Below, in pieces: positions 18,093 to 29,300 of a stretch of DNA of 33,379 nt (position 1 is its first letter; the number at the start of each line of letters is the position of its first letter). This DNA comes from a virus. The stretch spans positions 1 to 33,379 of the IMG/VR virus record IMGVR_UViG_3300025120_000263. One strand, 5' to 3'. Under the pieces are notes generated by a model that worked only from the letters and a program-made list of their open reading frames with translations, was not told the DNA's origin and made no database searches. A program made the position numbers and the translations under genes.

Positions 18093-18497
18093 ATGGAATT
18101 AAACGTAAGAAACCTTACAGAAAAAGATTATATTACACTAGTTAAATGGTGGAAAGAGTGGGGCTGGGATCCAGTGCCACAAGACATGTTACCTGACAAC
18201 GGAGCAGGAGGTGTTATGATTCAGCAAGGTAGTAAACCTATAATAGCAGGATTTTTGTTTTGGAGTAATTCAAATATAGTATGGTTTGACTGGATAATAT
18301 CGGATAAAAATGTTAGCAAACTAACTAGGGCTAAGTCTTTAATATACTTGATAGATGTTGTAGAAGGCATGGTCAAATCTGCTGGTAAAAAATACATAAT
18401 AACTATTAGTGACAATAAAAGTTTAATATCTACTTTTAAAAAGAAGAATTGGTATGTGGATGAAGATCCACTTAATAAAATAATTAAAAAAATATAA
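18093..18497 (+). CDS. GNAT-like acetyltransferase-fold protein
   Basis: This 134-residue protein has the order of a GNAT N-acetyltransferase: opening strand and helix (LNVRNLTEKDYITLVKWWKE), the phage-typical segment WGWDPVPQDMLPDNGAGGVM, antiparallel strands (KPIIAGFLFWSNSNIVWFDW), a central helix (KSLIYLIDVVEGMVKSAG), then KKYIITISDNKSLISTFKKKNW. The canonical acetyl-CoA loop (Q/RxxGxG/A) is not clear before the central helix (KNVSKLTRAKSLIY), so catalytic activity is uncertain. Phages often carry such a protein between tail and internal-virion genes, where it may modify a virion or host protein. The gene sits 10 bases after the nozzle gene and 2 bases before the next, all in one operon. 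Confidence 0.6.
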   Translation: MELNVRNLTEKDYITLVKWWKEWGWDPVPQDMLPDNGAGGVMIQQGSKPIIAGFLFWSNSNIVWFDWIISDKNVSKLTRAKSLIYLIDVVEGMVKSAGKKYIITISDNKSLISTFKKKNWYVDEDPLNKIIKKI

Positions 18498-18499
18498 GT

Positions 18500-19069
18500 A
18501 TGGCATGTGGAGACAATAATAAAAATAAGCTTTACGCGGACGACCAAGAAACTAAAATGGCAGAGCTTGAGGCAAAAGAAGCAGAAATTGAAAAAGCAAG
18601 AAAAATTCAACAAGACCAAATAAAAAATTTAGTTAAGAATAGACAAGCAGCTATTAATCCATATGCTGGAATAACAAATGAAAGTGCTAACTTAGGAGTT
18701 GCTACTAAAGCAGCTGAGTTTCAAGCCGAGCAATCTGACATAGCACTAGCTAATACACTAGACGCTATGAGATCTAGTGGCGCTGGCGCTGGTGGTGCGA
18801 CTGCTTTAGCTCAAGCCGCACTTCAAAGTAAAAAAGGTATTGCTGCATCTTTACAACAACAAGAAGCCAATAATCAAAAACAAGCAGCGCAAGGTGCTCA
18901 AAGTATTGCTAAGATGAAAGCTGAGGGCGAACAAACTAAGTTTGATACTACAGAGACTAGACAAAATGCAGAGATAAACAGACAGTCAGCTTTACTAGAT
19001 CAATATAACCAACAGGTAGAAAGTAATTTTGACGCTTATACTCAAGCTGATTTAGCAGGACAAGGATAA
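18500..19069 (+). CDS. Internal virion-type protein, Ala/Gln-rich helical
   Basis: The 189-residue protein is rich in Ala, Gln and Lys and almost wholly helical, with a long coiled coil (EAKEAEIEKARKIQQDQIKNL), a Gly/Ala hinge (SSGAGAGGATALAQAAL, about 92-108) and another Gln-rich helix. It begins MACGDNN, but I see no proper hydrophobic leader for a lipoprotein signal peptide. The pattern resembles small ejected core proteins of podoviruses, such as those that go with T7 gp14-16: long helices with an Ala/Gly-rich, membrane-active hinge. It is followed 14 bases later by the next core-type gene. The role is inferred from composition and location. Confidence 0.55.
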   Translation: MACGDNNKNKLYADDQETKMAELEAKEAEIEKARKIQQDQIKNLVKNRQAAINPYAGITNESANLGVATKAAEFQAEQSDIALANTLDAMRSSGAGAGGATALAQAALQSKKGIAASLQQQEANNQKQAAQGAQSIAKMKAEGEQTKFDTTETRQNAEINRQSALLDQYNQQVESNFDAYTQADLAGQG

Positions 19070-19083
19070 TTAAAAATATATAA

Positions 19084-20370
19084 ATGAGTTACAAAAACCC
19101 AACAGGACTAAGCACAGGCAGTAGTTTATCAACTATAATATCACAACAATTTGGTAAAGGACCGAACAGAGAAGAAGCTCAAAAAAAAGCTAAAACTACC
19201 GCTAATATAGCTTCGCTAGCACAGGGTGTTTTAAGTTCTATAACTCCAAAAAAAGTAGCTTTAAAAGATTTTACCGCTACACAAAAAAATAAACAACAAA
19301 ACTTATACAATGACATTGCTAGTTATGATTTAGGTTATAAAGATTTTGATAAACAGTCAGACACGTTTTTTCATAATCTAATTGATAAGTACAGTGAAAT
19401 ACAAGGACATTTAAATAATGGAACACTAGTAGACGAACAGTTAGGTAGGAAAGATTTGGCTAAAATAAACAACTTAGTAAATGTTTATGGAGATGCAATA
19501 CCTAGAATGCTTAAAATTAGCCAAGCTATTGAAAGAGCTTCTAAAGATCCAAACAGTCCTCAATTAAGTATTACAGGTCCACCAGTTGATCAAATGCAAA
19601 TAATAACTAAAATAACAAATGGTGAGAAAATAGATATTATACAAGAAGGAGATAGTATAATATTAAAAGATCCTGAAACAGGTACTATATTGAATGTTGC
19701 TGAATTTAATAAAGCTTTTAGTAATAATACAAATCCTTACTTGAAATATGAAGCTGACGTTTCAAAACCTTTAGACACGGCGTTTACTAGCTACATGAAA
19801 GATAAAGAAAATAATTTTACTTCTGCTTTTACTACTCCTGAAAAAATTAAAGATAGAAATGGCAAAGAGGTTGAAATAACTACAATGACTATACCCCAGC
19901 AAATATCTTTAAAAAAAGCTATGATAGGTGTAGATAATGAATCTACAGGCGTACCTGATGGTCAGTTTACAGCTTTAATAAATGAACAGGGAGAAAGCAT
20001 ATGGGAAGATATAATGGATGGTGGAAGAGGTTATGATGTTTTTAAAGATGATGATGGCTCTGCTTTAGAATGGTATGCCGGCAAAAACGGAGTTCCTGTT
20101 CCTGGGGATAAAGAGTTTCCTTTATACAAAAAGCAGTATGAAACTATGTTAGCTTATTTGTCTAATAAATCTCTACAAGACAATGCCGCTTCTGAGGGTA
20201 TAAAGTTGATAACTGAGAATGAAGTTTCTAAACCTAAGGATGATAATGAAAATGAAAGTCAATCCGAGAACCAACCTAAAACTCAAGAAGAATTTAACAA
20301 GCAGTGGAATAGCTTAAAACCTGGTGAAAAACTCACAGGTCCTAATGGAGTTGAATACGAAAAAAAATAA
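19084..20370 (+). CDS. Internal virion-type protein B
   Basis: This 428-residue, mainly helical protein is rich in Lys, Asn and Gln. A low-complexity start (SYKNPTGLSTGSSLSTIISQ) leads to helical regions around 30-150 (AQKKAKTTANIASLAQGVLS, TATQKNKQQNLYNDIASYDL). A beta-containing part at about 165-215 (QMQIITKITNGEKIDIIQEG) follows, then a charged tail ending in NGVEYEKK with an acidic low-complexity stretch (DDNENESQSENQPK). It lies between the Ala/Gln-rich core protein and the 3217-residue gene. I see no lysozyme or protease motif, and the family is not recognised. Co-ejection with its neighbours is the likely role. Confidence 0.55.
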   Translation: MSYKNPTGLSTGSSLSTIISQQFGKGPNREEAQKKAKTTANIASLAQGVLSSITPKKVALKDFTATQKNKQQNLYNDIASYDLGYKDFDKQSDTFFHNLIDKYSEIQGHLNNGTLVDEQLGRKDLAKINNLVNVYGDAIPRMLKISQAIERASKDPNSPQLSITGPPVDQMQIITKITNGEKIDIIQEGDSIILKDPETGTILNVAEFNKAFSNNTNPYLKYEADVSKPLDTAFTSYMKDKENNFTSAFTTPEKIKDRNGKEVEITTMTIPQQISLKKAMIGVDNESTGVPDGQFTALINEQGESIWEDIMDGGRGYDVFKDDDGSALEWYAGKNGVPVPGDKEFPLYKKQYETMLAYLSNKSLQDNAASEGIKLITENEVSKPKDDNENESQSENQPKTQEEFNKQWNSLKPGEKLTGPNGVEYEKK

Positions 20371-20379
20371 AATATTATT

Positions 20380-23300
20380 ATGGCTGAATTTATAGCACCA
20401 ACTGATTCTATAATTGTAAAAGAAAACGATGAAAATGTTGACAACTTTACACCGCCTGCTGATGCTGAGCCTGTAAAGTCTACAGCAATTGGACCAGCTG
20501 ACTCTGGACCAAGAACTGTGGAAAAGTCAACAGTCGATGCGGAGGATGCTGCAGCTGCAAAGACGGAGAAGGAAGTAGCAAAATTAGATGGAGATGCGAA
20601 ATTAATATCTTCAGGTTCAGATTCAGAATCGAAATCAAAGCCTAAATCTTTATATGAGAAAAATAAAGATAGAGAAGAAAAGTACAAGCAAGATTTAGCT
20701 ATAAAACTAGAAAACATACCTGATGAAGTCACTTCTTGGAATGATAGTTATTCAACTGGTGATGATAATCTTGATGAAGTAATAAGAACTAGTATAGAAG
20801 AAAGACCAAATCAATCAGAGCCTAGAACTAAAGATACAATGATAAAGTATGTATTGAGCTCTAGTTATGATTCAAATAGTAAAATTGCAGAATATTTACC
20901 CTTAGAGGATAAAGATCTAAGTGTAGTTAATGAAGAATTAGTAGAGAACAATAGTATAAGATCTATCTTACAACAAGGAGAAAGTGATGTTGATAGTTAC
21001 AAAGACGCTAAGATAGTAGGTATAATACCTAGGTTTTCAGATGAAGAAGTTATTACAAGGGAAACTAAAATATTAGAAGATAGTGATGTTAACTTGTCAC
21101 CAACAACAACGTCTACAGGCGCAGAAATAAGAAAGCCAGTAGAAGAAGAAATTATTGAAACAAAAAGAGATATAATTACTGGAAATCAGAGTGGAACTAG
21201 AATAGCTTGGCAAATGCCAGATGGAAAAGGAGGATATAAAATAAAATATACTAATGCTCCTACAGGTACAATACTCGGTGGTGAATTTGAAGTTGAAGAC
21301 TTCACGATAGAATCTGATAAAGAGAAACATCAAGATTGGCAAAATAAAGTTGATCTTAGAGTTTTTGTTAATGAAGTTGAAGACGAGTTATTTGATAGTG
21401 ATGACGATCTTTATCGTAGTGAAGATGGAAGTATAGATATAAACAGAGGTAAAGACTCTGCTATGGATAATTTTGCAAAAAATTACTATGAAGATATAAA
21501 TTTTTCTAATCAACTATATGCTCCTAGAGATAAGAATAATGTAAAAAGCTCTTCAGCTGGATTTAATAATTCTAGAATGGCTGATTTTGGATTTTATTAT
21601 GACGAAGATTCAAATAGAATATACAAAGATATAGTTATAGATGAAAAATTTAAACCAAAAATTACTGATGAAAATGTTTATTTTGATCTAGATCAAGAAG
21701 GAGTTCAAGAAAATTTAAAAGCTGGTAATTTAGCTGGGTGGCTAAAAGACAACGCTGGTGTAGCTGAACTTACTTCTGCTTATGAAGAGGTGTCTAAAAT
21801 AAACCTTGAAACACAAAGAAACTTAGAAAGACAACAAGTAAAAATACATGCCATAAAAGGTGAGATAACAGCTATACAGCCGGAGCTAGAAGTAAATACT
21901 AGTTTTGTAGAGGTTTTTAAAAGAACTGGGAGTGACAACGATAAGACATTGAATAACCAGTTTGAAGAGCTAAATAAAAATTTAACTTATGAAGCTTCTG
22001 AAATATCTAAGCTTTACAAAATGCACCAAGAAGGTAAAGATATAGATATAAAAGAATACAATAAAAGATACAAGAAGTTTGAAGCTGATAAAGCTAAGTT
22101 CAATAAAATGGTAGAAGTTTTAGATCTACCTATGACTGAAGAAAACGGATGGAGTGAAAAATTAATAGGTGGTAAAAGAACTAGAAACGATAAGCAAAGA
22201 GGTTATACTGTTTTAAAGCATAAAGAGTCTGGATTAGAAATAATATACGGGTATCAAAATCAAGCTCAAAAAGGTTCTATATTTTTTGATGAGTCACGAA
22301 TGGGCGATAATGCTTTATCCCCTAAAGACTATATTAAAAAAGAAAAAGAATTACAATACGACTTTGCTCAAAAAACAATAGATAACATCACTGAAATAGA
22401 ATATTTAGGAAACTTAATAGTTGATGCAGGTTTAAACATTGATAAAAGATTCGCCACTGTTTACAAGGCTAATGTCAAAAAAGCACTAATAGAAGAAGGA
22501 GTAGCATTAAACAACGCTACCGTAATGGACTATTCAAAAAGAACTTTAAATCAGTTTACTAGTAATTACTTTAGAGCTATGAGTGGTTTTACTAATACTT
22601 TAGTAAGCACTATAGCTAATACTGGAAGTTTAGTAGGTTTCTACGATGAAAAAGACATGAAAGTTTTTGCCAGAGGATTTAAAGACGTGCAAAGAGGATT
22701 TGATAGTGCTATGAAATTTGTGTCTGTTGAAGAAAATAATACATTTTCTAAAGCTTTTGCAAAGACTTTTTATGGTAAGGCACATTCAGCTATGATAGAT
22801 ATGGTCTTTGATGTTTTAGTAACTAAAGGTATGGGTAAAGGCGGTTCTGTTAATAAAGCCGCTAAGATGTTAAAAGGAGCTGAAAAAGTTAGTAGAATAA
22901 AAAAAGCTAAAACTTTATTTTCTACTTTAATGAAAAGTCCAGCAGCGTTAGCTAACAAAGGTTTTGAAAAAGTCGTTAGTCAAACTATGGATATGATGAC
23001 TAATCCTATGTTTTTGAAAATTGCAGATGGAACTCAAAGACAACTAGATGATCCTAGGTTTAAAGATATGAGCAGTGGTCAAAAGTATTTATATACTATG
23101 GGTACTTCTTTTATCATGGGTAAGTTAGAACAAATAGGTGTAGACTTTGCTACGGAAAGAGGAGGTCAACAAGTTGTTAACCATATACTTCAAAAAGCTT
23201 TTCAAAGAGGAGGTGATAATATAGCGAGAAATGCTGATAATATAATAATGGATTATTTAAAGCGTGGGGTAATAGGAACTACTAAAACTCTTTCTGGTTT

Positions 23301-26300
23301 TGGTTTTAAAATGACTGGTGAAGGTGCTACTGAGGTAGCTCAAGATGTATTTGCATTTGGAGCTGAAGAGTTAGTTAATTACTTAAAAGGTTATAATGGT
23401 AAAAAAAGTGGTGCTGCAGCTACTGGTTTTTATAATCCTGACTTTTTCTCAAAAGAAAATTTAGAAAGTTTAATTGAAACTTTTGCTTTAGGTGCAATAG
23501 CAACTGGACCAGTAGCGGCTATAGGTACAGCTACAGATATTAAAGAAAACTACGGTCCTCAGTCTATAAGTGGAGTTGGTGACAACCAGTTCAGTGTGTT
23601 TTACGACGTGTTTAGTGAGAAAGAAAACATAAACTCTTACGTTGAACAAATGGAGATTAAACTCGATGAAGCTATTGATGGTTTAGATAGTCAAGAAGAA
23701 ATAAACGAAATTAGAGCAGAATACGACAAACAAATAAATAGCGCTAAAGAAATAAGCTCTAAAATGCAAGAGGTTAGAAATGCTGGAGGTAATAACTTAA
23801 GTTTGCAAGATCAAAAGAAGGCTTATCAATTGTTAGATGAATTAGAAAGACTTGAAGCTTCTATGGAGGTTGATGGTAAAAAAGCTAACAAAGATTTAAA
23901 TGCTGCTAAGCTTGAGCAGATACAAGATATTAGAACTCAATTAAATGATCTTAGTTTTAAAGCAGAGCAAAATGTTAAAGATTCTTTAGAAAGAGGCAAG
24001 AAAGTAAGTGGTGATGCTACATTAACTCTTATAAATCCAGATCAAGATATAGAAGCTCAATTAGTAGAGCAAGGTGTAGATCCTGAATCTGAACAGGGTT
24101 TAAAAGTTATAAATAATAAAGGTGGAGCCACTATAATACAAGACGAAAACGGTAATGATAAAATATTCGTAGCAGCTGATAGTGATGTAGAAACTTTAAT
24201 AAACCATGAAGAAAGACATAATTTTTGGAAAGAAGCCTTAAGTAGAGACCCTGAGTCAGCCGGTAGAGTTGTAAAAATTATAAGAGATTATTTAGAAAAT
24301 TCACCTGGAAATGAAGAAGTATTAAAAGATATAAATAGAATATACGAAGCTTACGAAAATGATCCTGATTACACTAAAGAAATGTTAGACGAAGAGTTTA
24401 TAATGATATTTGGTGATAAATTAAATGATAAAAATATTGATGCTAGAGTAAAAGATGATAGAAGTTTTAAAGATAAATTCAAATTTGCAGCTAAGGAACT
24501 ATATAGAAATGCTTTTAATGTTAAATTTAAAGAACCTAAAAATATTGATGATGTTTTTGATTTATTAAGAAATCAAAGAAAAGCTATAGAAAAAGGTAAG
24601 AAATCTAAAAGATTAACAAACTTTACTGAGAAAGGTTTTAAAGATACTAAAACAGAACAGACTAAACCAGCAGATACTAAAGTAGTAGAGAGTAAAAAAG
24701 ATACTCCTTTACAAGCTATAAATAAGCTTATACCTAGTGATATAGCAACTAAACAAGATTTTGAAAACTTTATTAATGATCGTAGATTATTTCCAGAGCT
24801 TTACAAGTCTACATTTAGTATAGAAGAAGGAAGAGATTTAGGTATGGAAATGACACAAGATGGTGTTATAAGTAATTATGTAAAAAGTAGATCTATTGGG
24901 GATGAGTATTTAGGAGCTATAGAGTCTGTAAGAAATAGAATTACTAATTTTGATCCTAATGCTAAGAGAGCTGATGGATCTACAGTTGGTACAGAAGGTT
25001 TTGGTGAATTTATATTTGCTAATACTAATTTTGGCAAAATGGATTCTAAGAAAAAACTAGCTAAAGAAAATGAAAAAAGACAAAGAGAAGAGTCTACAGA
25101 TACAGAAGCTGCTAAGCAATTAACTACTCAAGATTCAGACCCTGTAGTAGAATCTAAAAAAGAAAGAGTAACACCTAGGTCTAAGATAAAAAAAGCAGCA
25201 CCTGAGTTTGTAACTAAAGAATTAGAAGCTGATATAGAAAAAGCTATTACAGGTATAATTAAAAGCTCTTCACTAGATGTTAAGTCTAAAGAATTTAGAC
25301 CATTCATAAAAGGAGTTATAGAAGGTGAGTTAACTAACAAAATAAAAAAAGAACTAGGTATAGGTAAAGATTATGACTTCTTAATAAAAAAATTAGGACC
25401 TAAGTTAAAAGATATAATGCCTATTGATTACTTTGTTAAATTAGAATCTCAAACAAAACCTGCAGATAGGTTATTCACAAATCCACCTAGAAGATTAACC
25501 AAGCAAGCTGATATAGATAAAGCAATGAGAAATGATAAAATCTATGTTGAGAAAGCAGCTCAAGGTGCTAACATCTATACTTTTAAAGATTTTAATCCTA
25601 AAAAACTAGTTGATTATATATTAGCTCCATCTATAAATCCTAAAACAGGTAAGAAAAGTGGATTAAAAGGTACTAGAAAAACATCTACAGCTGCTAGTAT
25701 AGCTTTTGAACTAGGAAAAGACATGATACCTTCTGTCATGAAAAAACTAGGTATAGATACTTCTCAAGCAGCAGAAATTAGTAAAAAAATACAAAGAGAG
25801 CCTAGAGCTTTGTTTAGAAAACAAACATCTTTAACAGGTCAACAAGTAGCTGAACTTATTAAGGCAGCTCAATTTCCTAATAAACAAGCTTTAGCTAGAG
25901 AATTAGGCTTTAGCGCTGACGCTATTAATGAAAAATCTAGAAAAGGTCTTCAAGATCAAATGCTTGAAGCAGCTGAATTAGGGTTTTTAGATTTAACAGT
26001 TATTGAAGCTGGTAAAATGGGTAGCGGAGGCAAAGCTACTTATTACGGCAACATTGTAGATGGTAAATTTGTAAAAGATATTGCATCAAGTAAAAAGTAT
26101 ATAAAAAGAACTAATGGCGAGTATGTATTATTTGAACAGAAGAAAGAAGGTAAATTTAAAAGAGTAAATCTAGAGCAAGTAAATGAAAATACTGACTATA
26201 TTGCTAAGCAAGGTCGTTTGTATTATGGAAAAAAAGATCCTGCTTACCAAACCTTAATAAGAGCTGCTGGCAAATCTCCATTTAAAAAAGGATTTAACAG

Positions 26301-29300
26301 AATAGGTTTACCTAAAGGTGGTAAGATTAATGCTGCTTGGGCTAAATCTAAAAAAGCTCAATCAGATTTAAATATGAACATATTAGATTATGTAGTAAAT
26401 CAATTATCAGATGCGGTAAACGTAGGTAAAGATGGAGTCAAGATGTCTATGGACGTTGCTGGTATGATAATTATACAAAGCTATCAAGGTACTTCTGGCT
26501 TAATAAAAGCTGCGGCGCCATTTAAATATATTTCAAAGAATTTTGAATATGGAAATAAAAAAGATGGTGATAAAAAATATAGAGAAGAACATAATCCACC
26601 AGCATCTGTAGTTGGAGCTAGTATAATGGTTGCTATTAAAAATAATACAGCCAAAGAAGTTATGAAAGATATTAGAAATAACTTTTACCAAACTGTGCTA
26701 TCTAAAAAAGCAGACTCAATGCTAGACATGGCTAAGCTAGATGCTACACTACCTAAGGGAACTTACATTGGAGACAATCCTATTATAAGACTAGCTAAAG
26801 CAGGTATAAACTTAAACGATATTATAAACGTTGAAACTGGCAAAAGTATGGCAGATGAGTTTGGCTTAGGAGTAGCTACAACAGTTAATACTTTTCCAGG
26901 TGTTATATCTTTACAAAATGATTTAATATCTGAAGTTGTTATAGGTAGTAAGGATTTAAAAGCTGCTAAAAAACAATTAGACGTTTATACTAAATTCCCT
27001 AACAATAATCAACCTAGTTTAGCTAAGACACAAAATGATGCTACAAAATCTTCTAATACTACTTTAAAAGAATCTAAAGTATTAAGTGTGGATGAAGACT
27101 TAAATATTTATGAGTTGTTAAGTAAGGCCGCTGGCGTTGATCAAGCTTTAAAATTAGCTAATTCTTTAGATCAACCTACTAAAAAGATCAGAGTGTTTGA
27201 TTTTGATGATACTTTAGCCACAAGTAAAAATAAAGTATATGCTACAAAAGGTGATCAAAGAATAGAAATGAATGCTGAGAAGTTTGCTACTGATGCAGCC
27301 CAAATGATAGAAGATGGATGGGCAATGGATTTTAGTGACTTTGATAATGTTACTGATGGTGCTCGTGGCCCTTTATTTAAAGTTGCACAAACTATAAAAG
27401 AAGCTAGAGGTAATGAAGATTTATTTGTATTAACAGCAAGAGGTCCTAATGCTGAAACAGCTATATATGATTTTTTAAAAGCTGAAGGTTTAGAATTTAA
27501 AAGAGAAAACATAGTTGGATTAGGCAAATCACCTGGTGAAGCTAAAGCAAACTGGATGATCGACAAGGCTGCAGAAGGTTACAATGACTTTTATTTTGCT
27601 GATGATGCTTATCAAAACGTTAAAGCAGTTCAAGATGTTATGTCTGTTATTGATGTTAAATCTAAAATACAACAAGCTAAAGTTAAAGAATCAAAAAAGT
27701 TAAGTTTAGAATTTAATGATATAATAGAAAAAACCACTGGAGTAGATGCATTCAAAGAATATTCAGCTGCTAAAGCTAAAACTATAGGAGCTAGCAAAGG
27801 TAAGTTTAAATTTTTTATACCTTACTCAGCAGAAGACTTTTTAGGTCTTATATATCCTACTTTATCTAAAGGCAGCGTAGGTGATGCTCAGATGGCTTGG
27901 TATAAACAAAATTTAATAGATCCATATACTAAAGCACAGGAAAATTTATCTACAGCTAGATTAAATTTAATGAACGATTTTAAACAATTAAAAAAATCTT
28001 TAAATGTTCCAAAAAAACTAAGACAAAAGAACAGCTCTGGTTTTACAAATGAACAAGCAGTTAGAGTTCATCTATTTACTAGTATGGGCTATGAAGTTCC
28101 AGGTCTTTCTAAAAGAGATTTAAAAGAGTTGAATGATACTGTAGAAAACGACTCTCAGTTGTTAGAGTTTTCTAATCAGATATTAACTATAAATAAAGGA
28201 GATGGCTATGCCCAACCTGATGCTAATTGGCTAGTAGGAACTATAACTACTGATTTAATAAATTTAATAAATAATGAAAAAAGAAGTAAGTATTTAGCTA
28301 ACTGGCAAGAGCGAATAGACGCTATATATTCTAATGAAAATTTAAATAAATTAGAATCTATATATGGCACTACATATGTAGAAGCACTTAAGAACATGTT
28401 AACTAGAATGAGAACTGGTAAAAACAGACTAACTAGTGGTAGTAAAATAGAAAATCAAATACTAGATTATATAAATGGTTCTATAGGTACTATTATGTTT
28501 TTTAATACTAGGTCTGCTGTTCTTCAAACTATATCTTCTATTAACTTTGTTAATTGGAGCTTTAATAATCCTTATAAGGCTGGTAAAGCTTTTGCTAATC
28601 AAAAACAATATTGGACTGATTTTAAAGAGTTAATGAATTCAGATTTCTTAGTAGATAGACGTAATGGATTAAAACTAAACATATCTGAATCTGAAATAGC
28701 TGACGCAGCTTCAACAAGTAATAATAAAGCTAAAGCTGCTTTAAACTGGTTGTTGTCTAAAGGCTTTTTACCTACTCAATATGCTGATAGTTTTGCTATA
28801 GCTTCTGGTGGTGCTACTTTTTTCCGTAATAGAATAAGTGATTTAGTAAGTAAAGGAATGTCTGAAGCCGATGCTAAGAAACAGGCTATGATAGAATTTA
28901 GACAAATAGCTGAAGAATCTCAACAGTCCTCTGATCCTAGTAGAATATCGCAGCAGCAGTCTAGCAATGTAGGTAGGTTAATATTAGCTTTTGCTAACAC
29001 CCCTATGCAATACGCTAGAATACAAAAAAGAGCTATACAGGATTTAGTGAATGGTAGAGGAGACGCTAAGTCTAATATTAGTAGAGTAGTTTATTATGGA
29101 TTTGTTCAAAATGTAATATTCAATGCTTTACAACAAGCCGTATTTGCTTTAGGTTTTGGTGATGACGATGAAGAAGATGAAGCTAAAAACAAGAAATACT
29201 TAAACGTAGCTAATGGTATGTTAGACTCTTTATTAAGAGGGCTTGGTATTGGAGGCGCTGCATTGTCTGTGGCTAAAAACTTTTTAATGGATATTTACGA

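Noticed and set aside
20283-20732. 149-residue reverse-strand ORF
   Set aside because: It lies antisense to the end of one virion gene and the start of the giant gene, has biased Ser/Phe composition as expected of a shadow frame, and has no initiation context.
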